A stretch of DNA of 64,000 nucleotides from a virus, in IMG/VR virus record IMGVR_UViG_3300025086_000013, positions 1-64,000 of that record, one strand, 5' to 3'. Both the position numbers and the translations under genes were made by a program. Shown piece by piece: positions 43,788-54,323 of the stretch. Numbering within the stretch: the first letter of the stretch is position 1; each line of letters starts with the position of its first letter. The notes below the pieces were generated by a model. That model was given only the letters and a program-made list of their open reading frames with translations. It was not told the DNA's origin and did not search any database.

Positions 43788-46700
43788 TTATTTTTTATCT
43801 TCCTCATTAATATCATTATTTCTTGCAGTCCATTGAACTGCAGCATTTTGTTTAAGGAATTCTTGTGTTGTTGAAAAATGTGCATTTAATTTTCTCACAT
43901 CAACTACTGACTCTGAATGTCTTCCAGCATCTGGCTCAAAGTTTCCTGTGTCAGGATTATATCCATACATAGTAATACGTTCCATATATTGTCCATTACC
44001 ATTAACATAATAAACAACTTCTCCCCCACCTTCTATTGGGACCGGTTGATAAGTTTTAGCAGAAGAATTATCTATAATAATTTGTAGTGCATTAGGTCTG
44101 TTTCTAGACATATTTTTAGGATTGTTTTGTCTGTCAAACTCTTCTTTAACTAAAATTGTTATTTGATTGTTTGTTCCTTTCATTAGGTCTTCAATGTTTT
44201 TAGCATCACCATCATTATTGTTTAAACTAAGACCTGCATATTTTTTCATTTCATCTTGTGGAATTGTTAAAACATATCCTGAGTAATAATCATATTCTCC
44301 AGTTGCTTCATTATAAACTCTGCTTTCTTGACCACCCATCATTTGAGACCATGAAATAGTTGCATTTCTTTCATCTGCTTCAGTATCACCATTTACAAAA
44401 TCCCTTAACCAATGACTTTGAAGAAATAATTTTGCAGCTGCATCATCAGTAGTTTCATCTGGAAATTGAGTTTCATAATTTCCAAATTTAATTATAGTTG
44501 TAGCATCAGGAGCTTTTAAAGCTTGAGTAAGTCCATAGAAATTATCTAAGGCAGCTGGGTTATCTTCAATATTAACACTATTTATATAAGAGAAATTTTT
44601 AGGATAAATTATTTGATCTGATCCTAATATTTCATCTTGACCATATAAATCATTAAATACATGTGGTGTAGGATATTCTCCATTCTTAGCTTTTTCATGT
44701 GTAAATATAGTATTAAGTTGAGTAGTCATATCATCATAGTGTGCATCTGCAAGTTCTAAAGCTTTAACTTTATTATATTGCCAACCGTTGTTTCCATCCC
44801 AATACCAAAGTTCTCCTCTTAAACTATTCTGTCTACTCATAAAATTATTTGCATTAGGATCATCAAATGGTGAATTACCATTTTCATTTTTACCCCCATT
44901 ACCATAATAACTATTTAAATAATTTGTTAGATCTCCAAGGCCATCATTATTATGTGTTACACTTCCATCAGTTCCAACTGTAGCAGTACCTCTACCTTGA
45001 GTTTGCATTAATATCATATTTCTATATTCATTTTTAGATAAATGTATTAAATCAGAATTAAAAATTCTACTACGAAAACTTTCTGTTCCCGTGTATCCTT
45101 CATCTACTAACCAAGGAACTTGTTCTTCAATCCAATCCCAATGATTTTGACCATCTGCTCTTACAGCATCTTCAGGTGCAAATATATCTGCGTCAGTAAA
45201 TCCATATCTACCTAGGTCATAATATCCTTGTGTTACAACTAAATCACTATATCCATTTCTAGCATTTACAGCATATTGAGAATTTGGTTCTTGATTCTTT
45301 AATATATTTAAACCTTGTTGTTCTATCTTTTTAAAGTTTTCGCTAACCTCTGGAAGATAGGCTTCTGCACCTGCAATTTCTACACTAAGTTGTCCTAAAT
45401 TATCTAATAATTGTTCACCCCATTTACCTCTAAAATTAGTTCTTAATGCAACTGCTGGTCCACCACCTTCGGGTTTTATATATTCTACATCTGAATACCA
45501 CTCATGTGCTTGATTGTATATCCTTTTTAATTGATCATAATTTTCAGCTTTTAAAAAATGAGATTTAGCTTCTTGCATACTAACTACATTAGGATTGTTA
45601 GGATCTTTTGAAATATCAAATCCACCACCTGCTCCTCCATTCCATACTGAAGCAGCATCTCCTATATTATCATATATTTGTTCTACAAAACCAAACATAT
45701 ATTTTGTATTATCTTCATATGCATCATTTAAAGCTCCCCAATTTTCTGCAATTACATCAACATCAATTGCTTCTCCAGTTCTAGCAGCATCTCCTGCATC
45801 ATTCCATGTAGAAATAATTTGATCCATAATATCACCTCTACTTCCTTTTCCTTTTCCTGGATCACCATCTTTACCTTTATTCTTTAATTTCTGAAGCTCC
45901 ATGTCATTTGCATGTTTAATAGCTTCCATATTCATGTCATGAATTTGTTGAGATTCTATTTTTGCTGCTTCAAATATTTGTTTTTTTCTTTGTAGTTCTG
46001 CTTTATTTACTTCATATACTTGTTCGTGTGATCTTGTTGCATATTGTACAGCTGTATTATACATATCTGTTTTTAATGCACCATACATATAAGCTCCATA
46101 TGCTTTGTTTGCTAATGCTCTTTCATCATCTGTAGGAGATTTTTGATCTTGAATGTGTGTACTTAATTTATCTCTAGTTTTTCTTTTTAGACTTAATTCA
46201 ACTTGTTTTTTAAATAAGAAATCATCTTCTACACTTCCTGTTTTAATGCCATATGTTTTTTTATATTCTTCCCATTGTTCTACAGTTAAAGCATCACCTT
46301 TTAATTCTGTATCTAGTTTAGCTAATTCTATAGTCTCATCTTTTGTACCTTCTGTTAATTGATCATTTCTCCATTGCCTTTTTGCAGCATTTATGTCTCC
46401 CCCGAATTTATCTTTATTTGCTTCTGCCCATTCTCTTTCTCTTACCTTAGCTTGAACAAAATACCCTTCTTTAATTTTTGGATCATCTTGAAATGCTTGT
46501 GCTAAAAACTCCATGGGTACATTTCTATATTTAGTTTCCCCATTTTCATCTGTATAAGGTTGACTAGTCATACCCATACCATTAACATGCTGCACCATGT
46601 AATCACCTTCAAAGGTTGTATACTTTATTGACATTGCATCTTTAGTATCACCATCACCGTTTGGATCAGATAATAGTCTTTGCCCTTCTAGAAATAAATT

Positions 46701-47216
46701 TGGATTTTTTACATACCTTGGCATTGGTGCTGATAAGGCTGCTTCATCAGTTCCATTTATAAAATCTTGCATTTCATAATCCATCCATACATCACCATCT
46801 CTCCAATAAAGCTCGCGTCTATCTCTATTATTAGAGTTCTTATATCTTTCCATTTCTCTTTTTTGACTTTGGTATCCTTTAGTATACATTAAGTCTTTAA
46901 CTATATTCTTATCTTCATAAAAAGGTCTAAATAAAGCTTTTGCTGTTTCAACATTTTGTTGTAATGAAAGATCTAAACCACTAACTTGTTTTAATTTACT
47001 ACTGAGTTGGTTAGCATATTGATCTCTTTTTATTTTATTATTCTCCCTAGATAAAGGAGCATATACTACTTGTCCATATAAGTCATTAATAGCTTTATGG
47101 TTAGTGTCATACCTATCTTGTCTAATTTGTAATACATCCTGAAGAAATTTATAGTCAGGAGTAAACGGCTCTAACTGAGGTATGTAAGTTTGAACATTTG
47201 GTAAATAACTAGGCAT
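43788..47216 (-). CDS. Large virion-type protein, 1142 aa
   Basis: It starts MPSYLPNVQTYIPQLEPFTP, followed by FLQDVLQIRQDRYDTNHKAI, an opening I associate with internal or tail proteins of large marine Bacteroidetes phages, though I cannot name a family. A long charged coiled coil lies near residues 395-450 (ELQRKKQIFEAAKIESQQIH), ended by a Gly/Lys/Asp linker (GKDGDPGKGKGSRG). The C-terminal half is Asn/Tyr/Asp-rich and probably beta. No signal peptide, no catalytic motif and no Q-x-G-G modules are seen. It sits three bases from the polymerase gene, so co-ejection or chaperoning of the polymerase is a reasonable guess. Confidence 0.7.
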   Translation of the reverse strand: MPSYLPNVQTYIPQLEPFTPDYKFLQDVLQIRQDRYDTNHKAINDLYGQVVYAPLSRENNKIKRDQYANQLSSKLKQVSGLDLSLQQNVETAKALFRPFYEDKNIVKDLMYTKGYQSQKREMERYKNSNNRDRRELYWRDGDVWMDYEMQDFINGTDEAALSAPMPRYVKNPNLFLEGQRLLSDPNGDGDTKDAMSIKYTTFEGDYMVQHVNGMGMTSQPYTDENGETKYRNVPMEFLAQAFQDDPKIKEGYFVQAKVREREWAEANKDKFGGDINAAKRQWRNDQLTEGTKDETIELAKLDTELKGDALTVEQWEEYKKTYGIKTGSVEDDFLFKKQVELSLKRKTRDKLSTHIQDQKSPTDDERALANKAYGAYMYGALKTDMYNTAVQYATRSHEQVYEVNKAELQRKKQIFEAAKIESQQIHDMNMEAIKHANDMELQKLKNKGKDGDPGKGKGSRGDIMDQIISTWNDAGDAARTGEAIDVDVIAENWGALNDAYEDNTKYMFGFVEQIYDNIGDAASVWNGGAGGGFDISKDPNNPNVVSMQEAKSHFLKAENYDQLKRIYNQAHEWYSDVEYIKPEGGGPAVALRTNFRGKWGEQLLDNLGQLSVEIAGAEAYLPEVSENFKKIEQQGLNILKNQEPNSQYAVNARNGYSDLVVTQGYYDLGRYGFTDADIFAPEDAVRADGQNHWDWIEEQVPWLVDEGYTGTESFRSRIFNSDLIHLSKNEYRNMILMQTQGRGTATVGTDGSVTHNNDGLGDLTNYLNSYYGNGGKNENGNSPFDDPNANNFMSRQNSLRGELWYWDGNNGWQYNKVKALELADAHYDDMTTQLNTIFTHEKAKNGEYPTPHVFNDLYGQDEILGSDQIIYPKNFSYINSVNIEDNPAALDNFYGLTQALKAPDATTIIKFGNYETQFPDETTDDAAAKLFLQSHWLRDFVNGDTEADERNATISWSQMMGGQESRVYNEATGEYDYYSGYVLTIPQDEMKKYAGLSLNNNDGDAKNIEDLMKGTNNQITILVKEEFDRQNNPKNMSRNRPNALQIIIDNSSAKTYQPVPIEGGGEVVYYVNGNGQYMERITMYGYNPDTGNFEPDAGRHSESVVDVRKLNAHFSTTQEFLKQNAAVQWTARNNDINEEDKK

Positions 47217-47220
47217 ATAT

Positions 47221-47236
47221 CAAAAATACTAAAATT
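47221..47236 (-). promoter_or_regulatory. Weak promoter-like motif before the 1142-aa gene
   Basis: On the minus strand AATTTTAGTATTTTTG precedes the ATG at 47216. TTTTAGTAT matches the first half of the GTATATTAT motif set, and TATTTTTG fits the host -7 box, but no -33 element is seen. The 62-bp gap 47217-47278 holds nothing else. Confidence 0.3.
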
Positions 47237-47278
47237 TTTTAAGTTTTTCTATTAATCTTAATACACTTTTAAGGTGTA

Positions 47279-50170
47279 CTAATATGTGTTTCTTTTTACA
47301 AGTTTCCTTTTTGGTCTCTCTAATCCAAATCTAACAATAGGTAAAAAAGGTGTTTCAGAGCCATATGCTTGTGTAGGCAATGTTTGAGTCAATGGTGTAG
47401 TGTTTAAACCACCTGGATACATTGATTCATTTGCAACTATATTTGCATAAGGACTAACTGATTCTGTTTGTGTACCTGTTGTTTGACTTAATATATCTGA
47501 TACAACCTTTTCACTAATACCATCATCCATATAAGGATCAAGTTTTTCTAGAACATCTAATTGATCTTCTAAAAGATCTTTTTGATTTTCTTTATTTGGA
47601 TAGAATGCTTTAGGATCTGTTATATCAATTATACCACCAGTTGATGGGTCAATATCAAACTGAGGATAAGTCATATTTAAATTATGAGTCTTTGCTCTAT
47701 TAGTATAAGCATTTTGTAATTGAGATGTAATCTTCTCATTTGCAGCTCTTAATGCATTATCATAATTTTCTTCAACTAACATTGTCTTATCATATAAGTT
47801 AGATAATTCTTTTTTGTTAGCTTGCTGAGTTCTCATTTTAATTTCTGCATTTTTAGTAGAAACATCATTTGCAATTTTTGCATTTTGATTATCTACATTA
47901 GCCATTGCATCTGCAATTTGATCTGCTGCAACACCTTGAGCTTTAGCTTGTACAGCAGCAGCTCTTTGTGGACCAGCAAAAGCAGATGCTGTACTTGCAG
48001 CAATTGCAGCTTGTTCACCTATCTTAGCAATTTGTCTTGTAGGATCTAAAAATACTGGATCTATTAAATTCTCTTGATAAGTCATTCCAATAGGATATCT
48101 TTTCTTTAAACTAAACTTATTGTCAACAGCATTCATTATTCCTAATTGATCTTGTAACCAAAACTCTGGATCTTTTTCTTCTATTTGTTGAACCTCTTCT
48201 TCTATATCTTCTCCACATACACAACCTGTTCCTTCTTCATTATATGGTATCCAAGCCTTTCCTGCTGCAGCACAATCTGCTGCTTTTTGTGCAGCATCTG
48301 GACACTCATCTGTTTCATGTAAAGTTGATACACTTTGACGGTTATATGTATTACCATAATAACCATCATCAGATGAAATATTTTTATTTTCTCCTAGCTT
48401 TTCATCACCAACACCGGTTGCTGCAAATGTAGTGCCCTCTAACATATCACCATAATTATCATCTCTAGACATTTGATCCATTGTTATATAGAAATTTTGC
48501 ATTTGCTTTATATCATCTTGGCTCATTGGCTCACCTTCATAACCATGATTTTCTTTTAAATCTTTAATTGTATCATTATATTTCCAATTAACTTCTTCAA
48601 CATACTTACCATCATCACCTTTTATTTTTTTACCATCAGCATCTCTTCTATATTTTGTATCCCAGCCTTCATCACTTAAATAATCAGAATCATAATGCTC
48701 GCCTAAAAGATTTTTTTGTTTTGTATCTTCATAAAACAATTGATCTACTTGAGCCATTTGTTCTGTAGTTAATGAATCTACTCCTAATTGAGTTGCATAC
48801 TTTTTATAAAATTCTGTTCTAAAATCTCCCCATTCATCACTTTCCCAATTTTCTGTAAGATCTGTTCTTTGTTTTTTACTACTAACTTCATTTCCATCTT
48901 GATACCTTGGAGTTCCTCCATATATAAATTCTTTTAAAGGATTTTGCTCAAAAGGATTTCCACCATGTTTTACGTAACTATAGTCTTTATTTGGATCAGG
49001 TATTGTTGAATCAGCTAATGCATTTCTTACAGGATTACCAGCAAACATATCTGCAGTAGCTGCCATTCCTACTACATCTCCAGGACCAGGAACTGCAGAA
49101 ACTAAATTAGTTACAGCATCAGTATTATACCTAGCTTTTAAAGTTGGATCATCTGTTGCCCAAGCTCTACCTTTACTCACTCCCGCATTTACTAAATCAG
49201 GAACTGCACCAAGTACAGGAAAATTTCCTGCAACTTGTAAACCTCCTTGCAATGCATCTAGCCAACCTCCCTTTTGTGCCATAGGAATTCCAATAGGTGG
49301 AGGTGCTCCTTCAATACCACCTTCACCTTGAGGATTAGTTGATCCTTGTCTTGTTCCATATGGTGGAATAGGTTGTGGTGGTTTTGGTAACGTAGATTGA
49401 TAAAAATTATTAAATGTTTGTTTTGTTTCTAAATCTGATATAGGTGCTTCTAAACCTTGCTGTGCTTGTTGCAATTGAGCATTTGCTTGATCTATTTTTA
49501 AAGCAAATTCTTCAGGGTTTATTCCTTGCATTTTTAAATAAGGAAATGCTGCTTTTGGAACACCTGAATCAAATCCTTTTTTAGCTTCTTGAACAAAAGC
49601 AAGATGAGATAACTTTTTCTTATTTTTGTCTAACATGTATTCTGCAGTATCTACAGAAATTTTATCTGCATGAGGATCATCTAAAACTCCAATGAATTTA
49701 TTTAAATCATATTTTTTTGAAACTTTTGCAGGAGTTATTTTTTTCTTAGAATCAATTCCTAGTTCTTTTAACTCTCCTTTATTAAGCTTCATTGATCTTG
49801 TATCTGAATAAATAAATGATTGCTCAGGTAGATTTAAAGGGGTTCCTCCACTGTTATGTCGGTTACCAGCTATGTTATATAATTCAAATGATCCGTCATT
49901 ATTTAAATCAGTTAAAGCTGTTTCACCTTTTTCTGCTTCAAGATTTGCTTCATCTCTAGGAACTGGTTTAAGAGTATTATTAATAGTTCCTCCAGATGGA
50001 AAAAATGGAATATCACCATTAGAACCTGATGGAGTATATTGAGGAAATGTATTTAAACTATAATTACGTTGCACACCAGTTTTAAATCCACCGTGTTGCA
50101 TAGATTTAACAATTTTACCATTTGAAACTGAATACCCTGAAGGTAATTTATTTATTTTAACTCTTGCCAT
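47279..50170 (-). CDS. Large virion-type protein with Q-x-G-G modules, 963 aa
   Basis: An N-terminal region has KSMQHGGFKTG (about residue 24) and FFPSGGTINN; residues about 80-125 (EAEKGETALTD, NRHNSGGTPLNLP) form a beta-rich unit resembling particle proteins of crAss-like phages. Further modules are MAQKGGWLDALQGG (about 300) and PRYQDGNEVSSKK (about 425). An Ala-rich helical region with AAIAASTASAFAGPQRAAAV (about 720-750) could act on membranes. The C-terminus is basic (ERPKRKLVKRNTY). No enzyme signature is visible. It is probably a structural or ejected component that is processed or docked through the repeated modules. Confidence 0.7.
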   Translation of the reverse strand: MARVKINKLPSGYSVSNGKIVKSMQHGGFKTGVQRNYSLNTFPQYTPSGSNGDIPFFPSGGTINNTLKPVPRDEANLEAEKGETALTDLNNDGSFELYNIAGNRHNSGGTPLNLPEQSFIYSDTRSMKLNKGELKELGIDSKKKITPAKVSKKYDLNKFIGVLDDPHADKISVDTAEYMLDKNKKKLSHLAFVQEAKKGFDSGVPKAAFPYLKMQGINPEEFALKIDQANAQLQQAQQGLEAPISDLETKQTFNNFYQSTLPKPPQPIPPYGTRQGSTNPQGEGGIEGAPPPIGIPMAQKGGWLDALQGGLQVAGNFPVLGAVPDLVNAGVSKGRAWATDDPTLKARYNTDAVTNLVSAVPGPGDVVGMAATADMFAGNPVRNALADSTIPDPNKDYSYVKHGGNPFEQNPLKEFIYGGTPRYQDGNEVSSKKQRTDLTENWESDEWGDFRTEFYKKYATQLGVDSLTTEQMAQVDQLFYEDTKQKNLLGEHYDSDYLSDEGWDTKYRRDADGKKIKGDDGKYVEEVNWKYNDTIKDLKENHGYEGEPMSQDDIKQMQNFYITMDQMSRDDNYGDMLEGTTFAATGVGDEKLGENKNISSDDGYYGNTYNRQSVSTLHETDECPDAAQKAADCAAAGKAWIPYNEEGTGCVCGEDIEEEVQQIEEKDPEFWLQDQLGIMNAVDNKFSLKKRYPIGMTYQENLIDPVFLDPTRQIAKIGEQAAIAASTASAFAGPQRAAAVQAKAQGVAADQIADAMANVDNQNAKIANDVSTKNAEIKMRTQQANKKELSNLYDKTMLVEENYDNALRAANEKITSQLQNAYTNRAKTHNLNMTYPQFDIDPSTGGIIDITDPKAFYPNKENQKDLLEDQLDVLEKLDPYMDDGISEKVVSDILSQTTGTQTESVSPYANIVANESMYPGGLNTTPLTQTLPTQAYGSETPFLPIVRFGLERPKRKLVKRNTY

Positions 50171-50171
50171 A

Positions 50172-53100
50172 TTATATAAATTCTATTTCTGCACCTGCAG
50201 CCATTAATTCTTGTATTGTACTCTCATCTAACTCTATTGTTGTATCAATATCATCATATTGTCTATTTCTTAATTGTTCTGTTCTTCCCCCATCTTGAAA
50301 TTTTAAATTTAAACCTGCTCCAATAAATGGTGATCCTGTATCAACATTGTATCCACCTTTTATACTAACAGGTCCATAACCTGCTTCTAATCCAAGATTA
50401 ATTCCTGAATTGCTATCATATTCTCCATAACCACCAATGTTAGCTCCTGTATATTGTGCATCATTTATCATAATAGGAGAACCAGTATATCCAGCAGATA
50501 ACTTCCCTTTATAGAAAGCTTCTGGACTTATGTTACCTTCTGTAGCATTCATTAAGTTTGTCTGTGCTCCAGCTTCTCCACTTAAGTTTAAACCTAAACC
50601 ACTTCTTCCTGTATAGCCAACATGACTTTTAAGACCACCTTGTAATAAAGCATTATCTAAATCATTTCCTTCAACTCCAACAAAAGCTGAAGCTCCTGAA
50701 TCCACATAAGGATTACCAGCACAACCACCACCCTTACAGCCACCGGCATTTATAAAATTATAATCAGCTTCAAGTCCTCCACCTTGTTGAAATCCTCTAA
50801 ATCCAAAACCTTGAAATAATTGATTATATCCTTGCTTTTGTCTATCTGGATCACTAGATTGAAGGTTATCATCCATTTCTCTAAACTTGTCATCTTTTCT
50901 TAATGTTTCATAGCCTTTATCTATACCCCATTGTACTCCTGGTTCAATAACACCATAATATCCAGCTAACATAGGTAATACTCTACTTCCTACACCACCA
51001 CTAAAACCTTGTAAATTACGTGGATTTCTTAAATATGCTTTTGCCGCATCTTTAGTCCAACCTAATCCTTTAGTAAGATATTGAAAACCTTTATACCAAG
51101 CAGCTCCTTCAACTCCAGCGTTTATAATTGGAATTGGACTTCCACTATCTATTGCATCTGCAATTGCCATACCTGCTTCTTCAACTGCATATGCTGGAAA
51201 TTTAGCAGGGTTGTAACCCCATTCAGCAAAATCTACAATCTCATTAAGAATACCATCCCCAAGTATATTCTCAGTTCCAAATCCAAGTATATTATCTTTA
51301 CTGCTTACACTTACTAAATCTAATAAACCAAAACTTCTATCTCTTAACGCATCTGTGCTTAAAGGAGGTCTAGGATTTAATTTGTTTATAAGACTTCTTC
51401 TTTCATCATCTATATCATCTTGAACATGTGAATAATTCCATTCACCATCTTCACCTTCTCTCCATTTACCTATTTGTTGACAACTGCCATCAGGTAATCT
51501 TATATAACCATTAGGACATAATCCTTGATCTTGTTCTGAATATTCAGGATCTGTAAACATACTAATTACAGGAAGTTGATCCCAATTTCCTATAGGGTCT
51601 GTCATCCAGTCATTTAATTGTGGACTTATATCATAATGACCTTTAACTTTTGTTTCTTCATCTAATAAGTCATAATAATTTTGGCTAAGAGCATAATCTC
51701 CTTCTCCAAGCATCTCTTCTTTGTTAGGTAGAATATTGGTAATTAAATTATTAGATACAACACGTGTGTTGTCCATTTGATTACTATTATCATTATATAT
51801 AGTACCATCTTCTCCTATATTGTATCCAACAATTTTAGACTTAAGTTTTTCATTTTCATATTTTTGTATAACTGCTTTATCTTCTGAAGTATGCTGGTTT
51901 CTTGGATCAAGTGTAGGTAATAATTTAATTCTTTCTTCCATTTCATTTTGTTCCTCTTCTGACATATCCCACCAACCTTCTGGGTATTGTTCTAAATACC
52001 ATTTACTTGCTTCTCCCATTGGATTTTGTTCATATACATATCCAGGAAAATCTGGATTAATTACCAAACCTTCAGTTAATGTATCTCCTGGTAAAGCATT
52101 TAAGTCTGGATAAGCTATATTTAAAGAATCTAAATCTTCTTGACTATGATATTCATAAGGAAAATCTTTCCAATAAACTTCATTTCCATCTTGTATCTCA
52201 TTAGATCCTCCGCCTTGATATATAAATCTATTTAATTCAGTACCAAACTTACCTTGTCTTGATCTAACACGTTTATTTTGAAATCTTCCCCCTGTATTAA
52301 TATCTGTATCTCCTCTATTATCTTCATCACTAGCAGCTACAAATTGATTGTCTGCTAGATTCCATCTTTTCATTCCTTTAAGTCTATCTCTTTCTTTTTT
52401 CTGCTCTAACATTCTATTAAGAGGTTTAGCAATATTAACTATACCTGTAGAAATTTTATCAAATGTTTGTACACCTTTGCTATCCATAAACCTTCTGCCT
52501 TTATTATAAGCATCAGTTGCCCATTGTTCTGTTGTTCTTTTTCCTCCGGGTGTATTATTTACATCTCCATCATTATCAATTGTGTCATCTTCAATATTAT
52601 TATTATTGTTATTGTTGTTGTTATTATTGTTGTTATTATTTCCTGGTCCAGGTTGTATTTGAGGTTCATAATCAAGAGAATGATCAGGATCTCCATAACC
52701 CCAGCCTCCCCAAGCTCCTTGTGTATAATCTCTTTCTTGTAATAAATAAGGTTCTTGTTGATCTGGTGCATTTTGTGTTTGGCTTGTATATAAATTACCT
52801 CCACCTGTTTGATAGTGACTTATAGGTTGTTGAACATCCATTTGACCTCTTGGATTTCTTCTTTTATATTCATAATTTTTAACTCCATACTCATTAAGAT
52901 TTTCAGACCCTATTTGAGCTTTAGGAATAAATCTTCTCAATACATTTTCAGCAGCACCACCTTGTCTTTGTTCTGGAAGATTATAATTACCTTGTTGATC
53001 ATATTCTGAATATGGAACATTATCTGTACCAGTAAACATAGGATTATCTAACTCATCTAAACCTTCATATCTTGCACCACTATATCTAGTACCAAAAACA

Positions 53101-54266
53101 TCAATAAGACCATCTTCATCTTTTACCATTTTGTCTTCTAACCAATAAGGATCATCTTTAAACTCTTGACTACTTGGGTCAATGTCTTTTACTCTAAATC
53201 CCATATAATCTGCATCAGGATTTAAAGCTTCTATTAAATCACCTTTTCCTTGTGTTCCTTCGTCAATATCCCACTCCCCTGTTTCTTCATTATAACTTCT
53301 TTTACCAAATAATGATGGAGCATTCTCATGTCTTTGATCTAATATTTGACCAGTATAGTATTGAGTTTTTTCATCTTCAGTCATTAGATTTCCTGTCTCA
53401 GGATTAACATACATATCTTCATCTGTAGTATTTGTCCATGACTTTCTTTCATAACTTGCTGGATCAGTATCAATATAATTTTCTTTTTTAAAACTATCTA
53501 CTGTACCAGCTACTGCAGCAAATAAATCAAGAAACCCTGTATCACCTACACCAGCAAATCTTGATGTATAAGGCTCTGCACGGGGAACTCCTTTTTTTCT
53601 TTGAGGTCCCTGATACTGTTCATTAGATACATTTTTTGCACTACCAAGACCAGGGTATTTTTGATAAAAATCTTCAGTACCCCATACTTCAGATTGATTT
53701 TGTTCAGAACCATCTTGATATTCAGGTATAAAATCAGTTAAACCTCCATATTGGTATACAGGAGGCATTCCTTCCATCCCTTGAGGAGGAGCAGGTGGCA
53801 TCATTTGTTGAGGTGGTTGTTGCATAGGTTGGGGTATATTTCTTGCTCCTTCTGGAGATTGTGGCTCAACACCAGGTATTGGTGCTTCAATTGCATTAGC
53901 AGTAGCAACGGGCTCTTCTGTTAAAGCTTCTTCAATATATTTTGCTTGTATTGCATAAGAGGCACTATCATCTTCTATGGGACCGCCTTCTTCTACACTA
54001 TCACAAGTCATTCCCGCTTTACATTTAAAATAATTTTTCCAGCAATATCCTACACCTGGTTCTTTGTCATTACAGTTTTGCATTCTTTTAGATACATCAA
54101 AAAGAGCACAACTTTGACAACCACCACCACCATCAGATTCTCTATAATTATTATTTTCTACAGCTGCATTTTCATTAGCTGCTTGTAAATTAGGTATTTC
54201 ACAAGCAGAAGGACAAGCTTTAGCAGCTCCTCCTTTTTGATAACTATATGTTGCTTTATTAGCCAT
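50172..54266 (-). CDS. Large modular virion-type protein, 1364 aa
   Basis: It begins with YSYQKGGAAKAC and a Cys-rich region (about residues 14-80, including CQSCALFD and CWKNYFKC) that may bind metal. Q-x-G-G type modules recur at about 170 (VYQYGGLTDF, EYQDGSEQ), 450 (PKAQIGSENL), 485 (SHYQTGGGNL), 660 (FIYQGGGSNE, IQDGNEVYW), 1165 (GFQQGGGLEA) and near the end (LKFQDGGRTEQ). Residues 543-557 are a run of 15 Asn. The last 200 residues are Gly-rich and strand-like, with alternating G-Y-G units as in porin-like or adhesive folds. No catalytic motif is seen. The modules divide the chain into segments, as expected if the protein is cut into several mature products. Confidence 0.7.
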   Translation of the reverse strand: MANKATYSYQKGGAAKACPSACEIPNLQAANENAAVENNNYRESDGGGGCQSCALFDVSKRMQNCNDKEPGVGYCWKNYFKCKAGMTCDSVEEGGPIEDDSASYAIQAKYIEEALTEEPVATANAIEAPIPGVEPQSPEGARNIPQPMQQPPQQMMPPAPPQGMEGMPPVYQYGGLTDFIPEYQDGSEQNQSEVWGTEDFYQKYPGLGSAKNVSNEQYQGPQRKKGVPRAEPYTSRFAGVGDTGFLDLFAAVAGTVDSFKKENYIDTDPASYERKSWTNTTDEDMYVNPETGNLMTEDEKTQYYTGQILDQRHENAPSLFGKRSYNEETGEWDIDEGTQGKGDLIEALNPDADYMGFRVKDIDPSSQEFKDDPYWLEDKMVKDEDGLIDVFGTRYSGARYEGLDELDNPMFTGTDNVPYSEYDQQGNYNLPEQRQGGAAENVLRRFIPKAQIGSENLNEYGVKNYEYKRRNPRGQMDVQQPISHYQTGGGNLYTSQTQNAPDQQEPYLLQERDYTQGAWGGWGYGDPDHSLDYEPQIQPGPGNNNNNNNNNNNNNNNIEDDTIDNDGDVNNTPGGKRTTEQWATDAYNKGRRFMDSKGVQTFDKISTGIVNIAKPLNRMLEQKKERDRLKGMKRWNLADNQFVAASDEDNRGDTDINTGGRFQNKRVRSRQGKFGTELNRFIYQGGGSNEIQDGNEVYWKDFPYEYHSQEDLDSLNIAYPDLNALPGDTLTEGLVINPDFPGYVYEQNPMGEASKWYLEQYPEGWWDMSEEEQNEMEERIKLLPTLDPRNQHTSEDKAVIQKYENEKLKSKIVGYNIGEDGTIYNDNSNQMDNTRVVSNNLITNILPNKEEMLGEGDYALSQNYYDLLDEETKVKGHYDISPQLNDWMTDPIGNWDQLPVISMFTDPEYSEQDQGLCPNGYIRLPDGSCQQIGKWREGEDGEWNYSHVQDDIDDERRSLINKLNPRPPLSTDALRDRSFGLLDLVSVSSKDNILGFGTENILGDGILNEIVDFAEWGYNPAKFPAYAVEEAGMAIADAIDSGSPIPIINAGVEGAAWYKGFQYLTKGLGWTKDAAKAYLRNPRNLQGFSGGVGSRVLPMLAGYYGVIEPGVQWGIDKGYETLRKDDKFREMDDNLQSSDPDRQKQGYNQLFQGFGFRGFQQGGGLEADYNFINAGGCKGGGCAGNPYVDSGASAFVGVEGNDLDNALLQGGLKSHVGYTGRSGLGLNLSGEAGAQTNLMNATEGNISPEAFYKGKLSAGYTGSPIMINDAQYTGANIGGYGEYDSNSGINLGLEAGYGPVSIKGGYNVDTGSPFIGAGLNLKFQDGGRTEQLRNRQYDDIDTTIELDESTIQELMAAGAEIEFI
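52596..52640 (-). repeat. AAT/AAC codon repeat (15 Asn)
   Basis: A 45-bp run of mixed AAT and AAC codons within the 1364-aa gene, bounded by G-P-G and I-E-D-D. It is probably an unstructured linker and a likely site of length variation between relatives. Confidence 0.85.
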
Positions 54267-54288
54267 TTAAAAAAATCTATTATATATT

Positions 54289-54297
54289 ATAATATAC
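54289..54297 (-). promoter_or_regulatory. GTATATTAT motif, possible phage promoter
   Basis: On the minus strand TTATTTA then GTATATTAT (54297 to 54289), 22 bp before the ATG at 54266, in the 57-bp gap after the 2327-aa gene. It has the same spacing to the start as the copy at 13561. Confidence 0.5.
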
Positions 54298-54323
54298 TAA
54301 ATAATAAGGACATAATCTAATGA

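Noticed and set aside
52559-52804. ORF over the Asn codon repeat in another frame
   Set aside because: Its Ile/Thr repeat is only the shifted reading of the AAT/AAC run.
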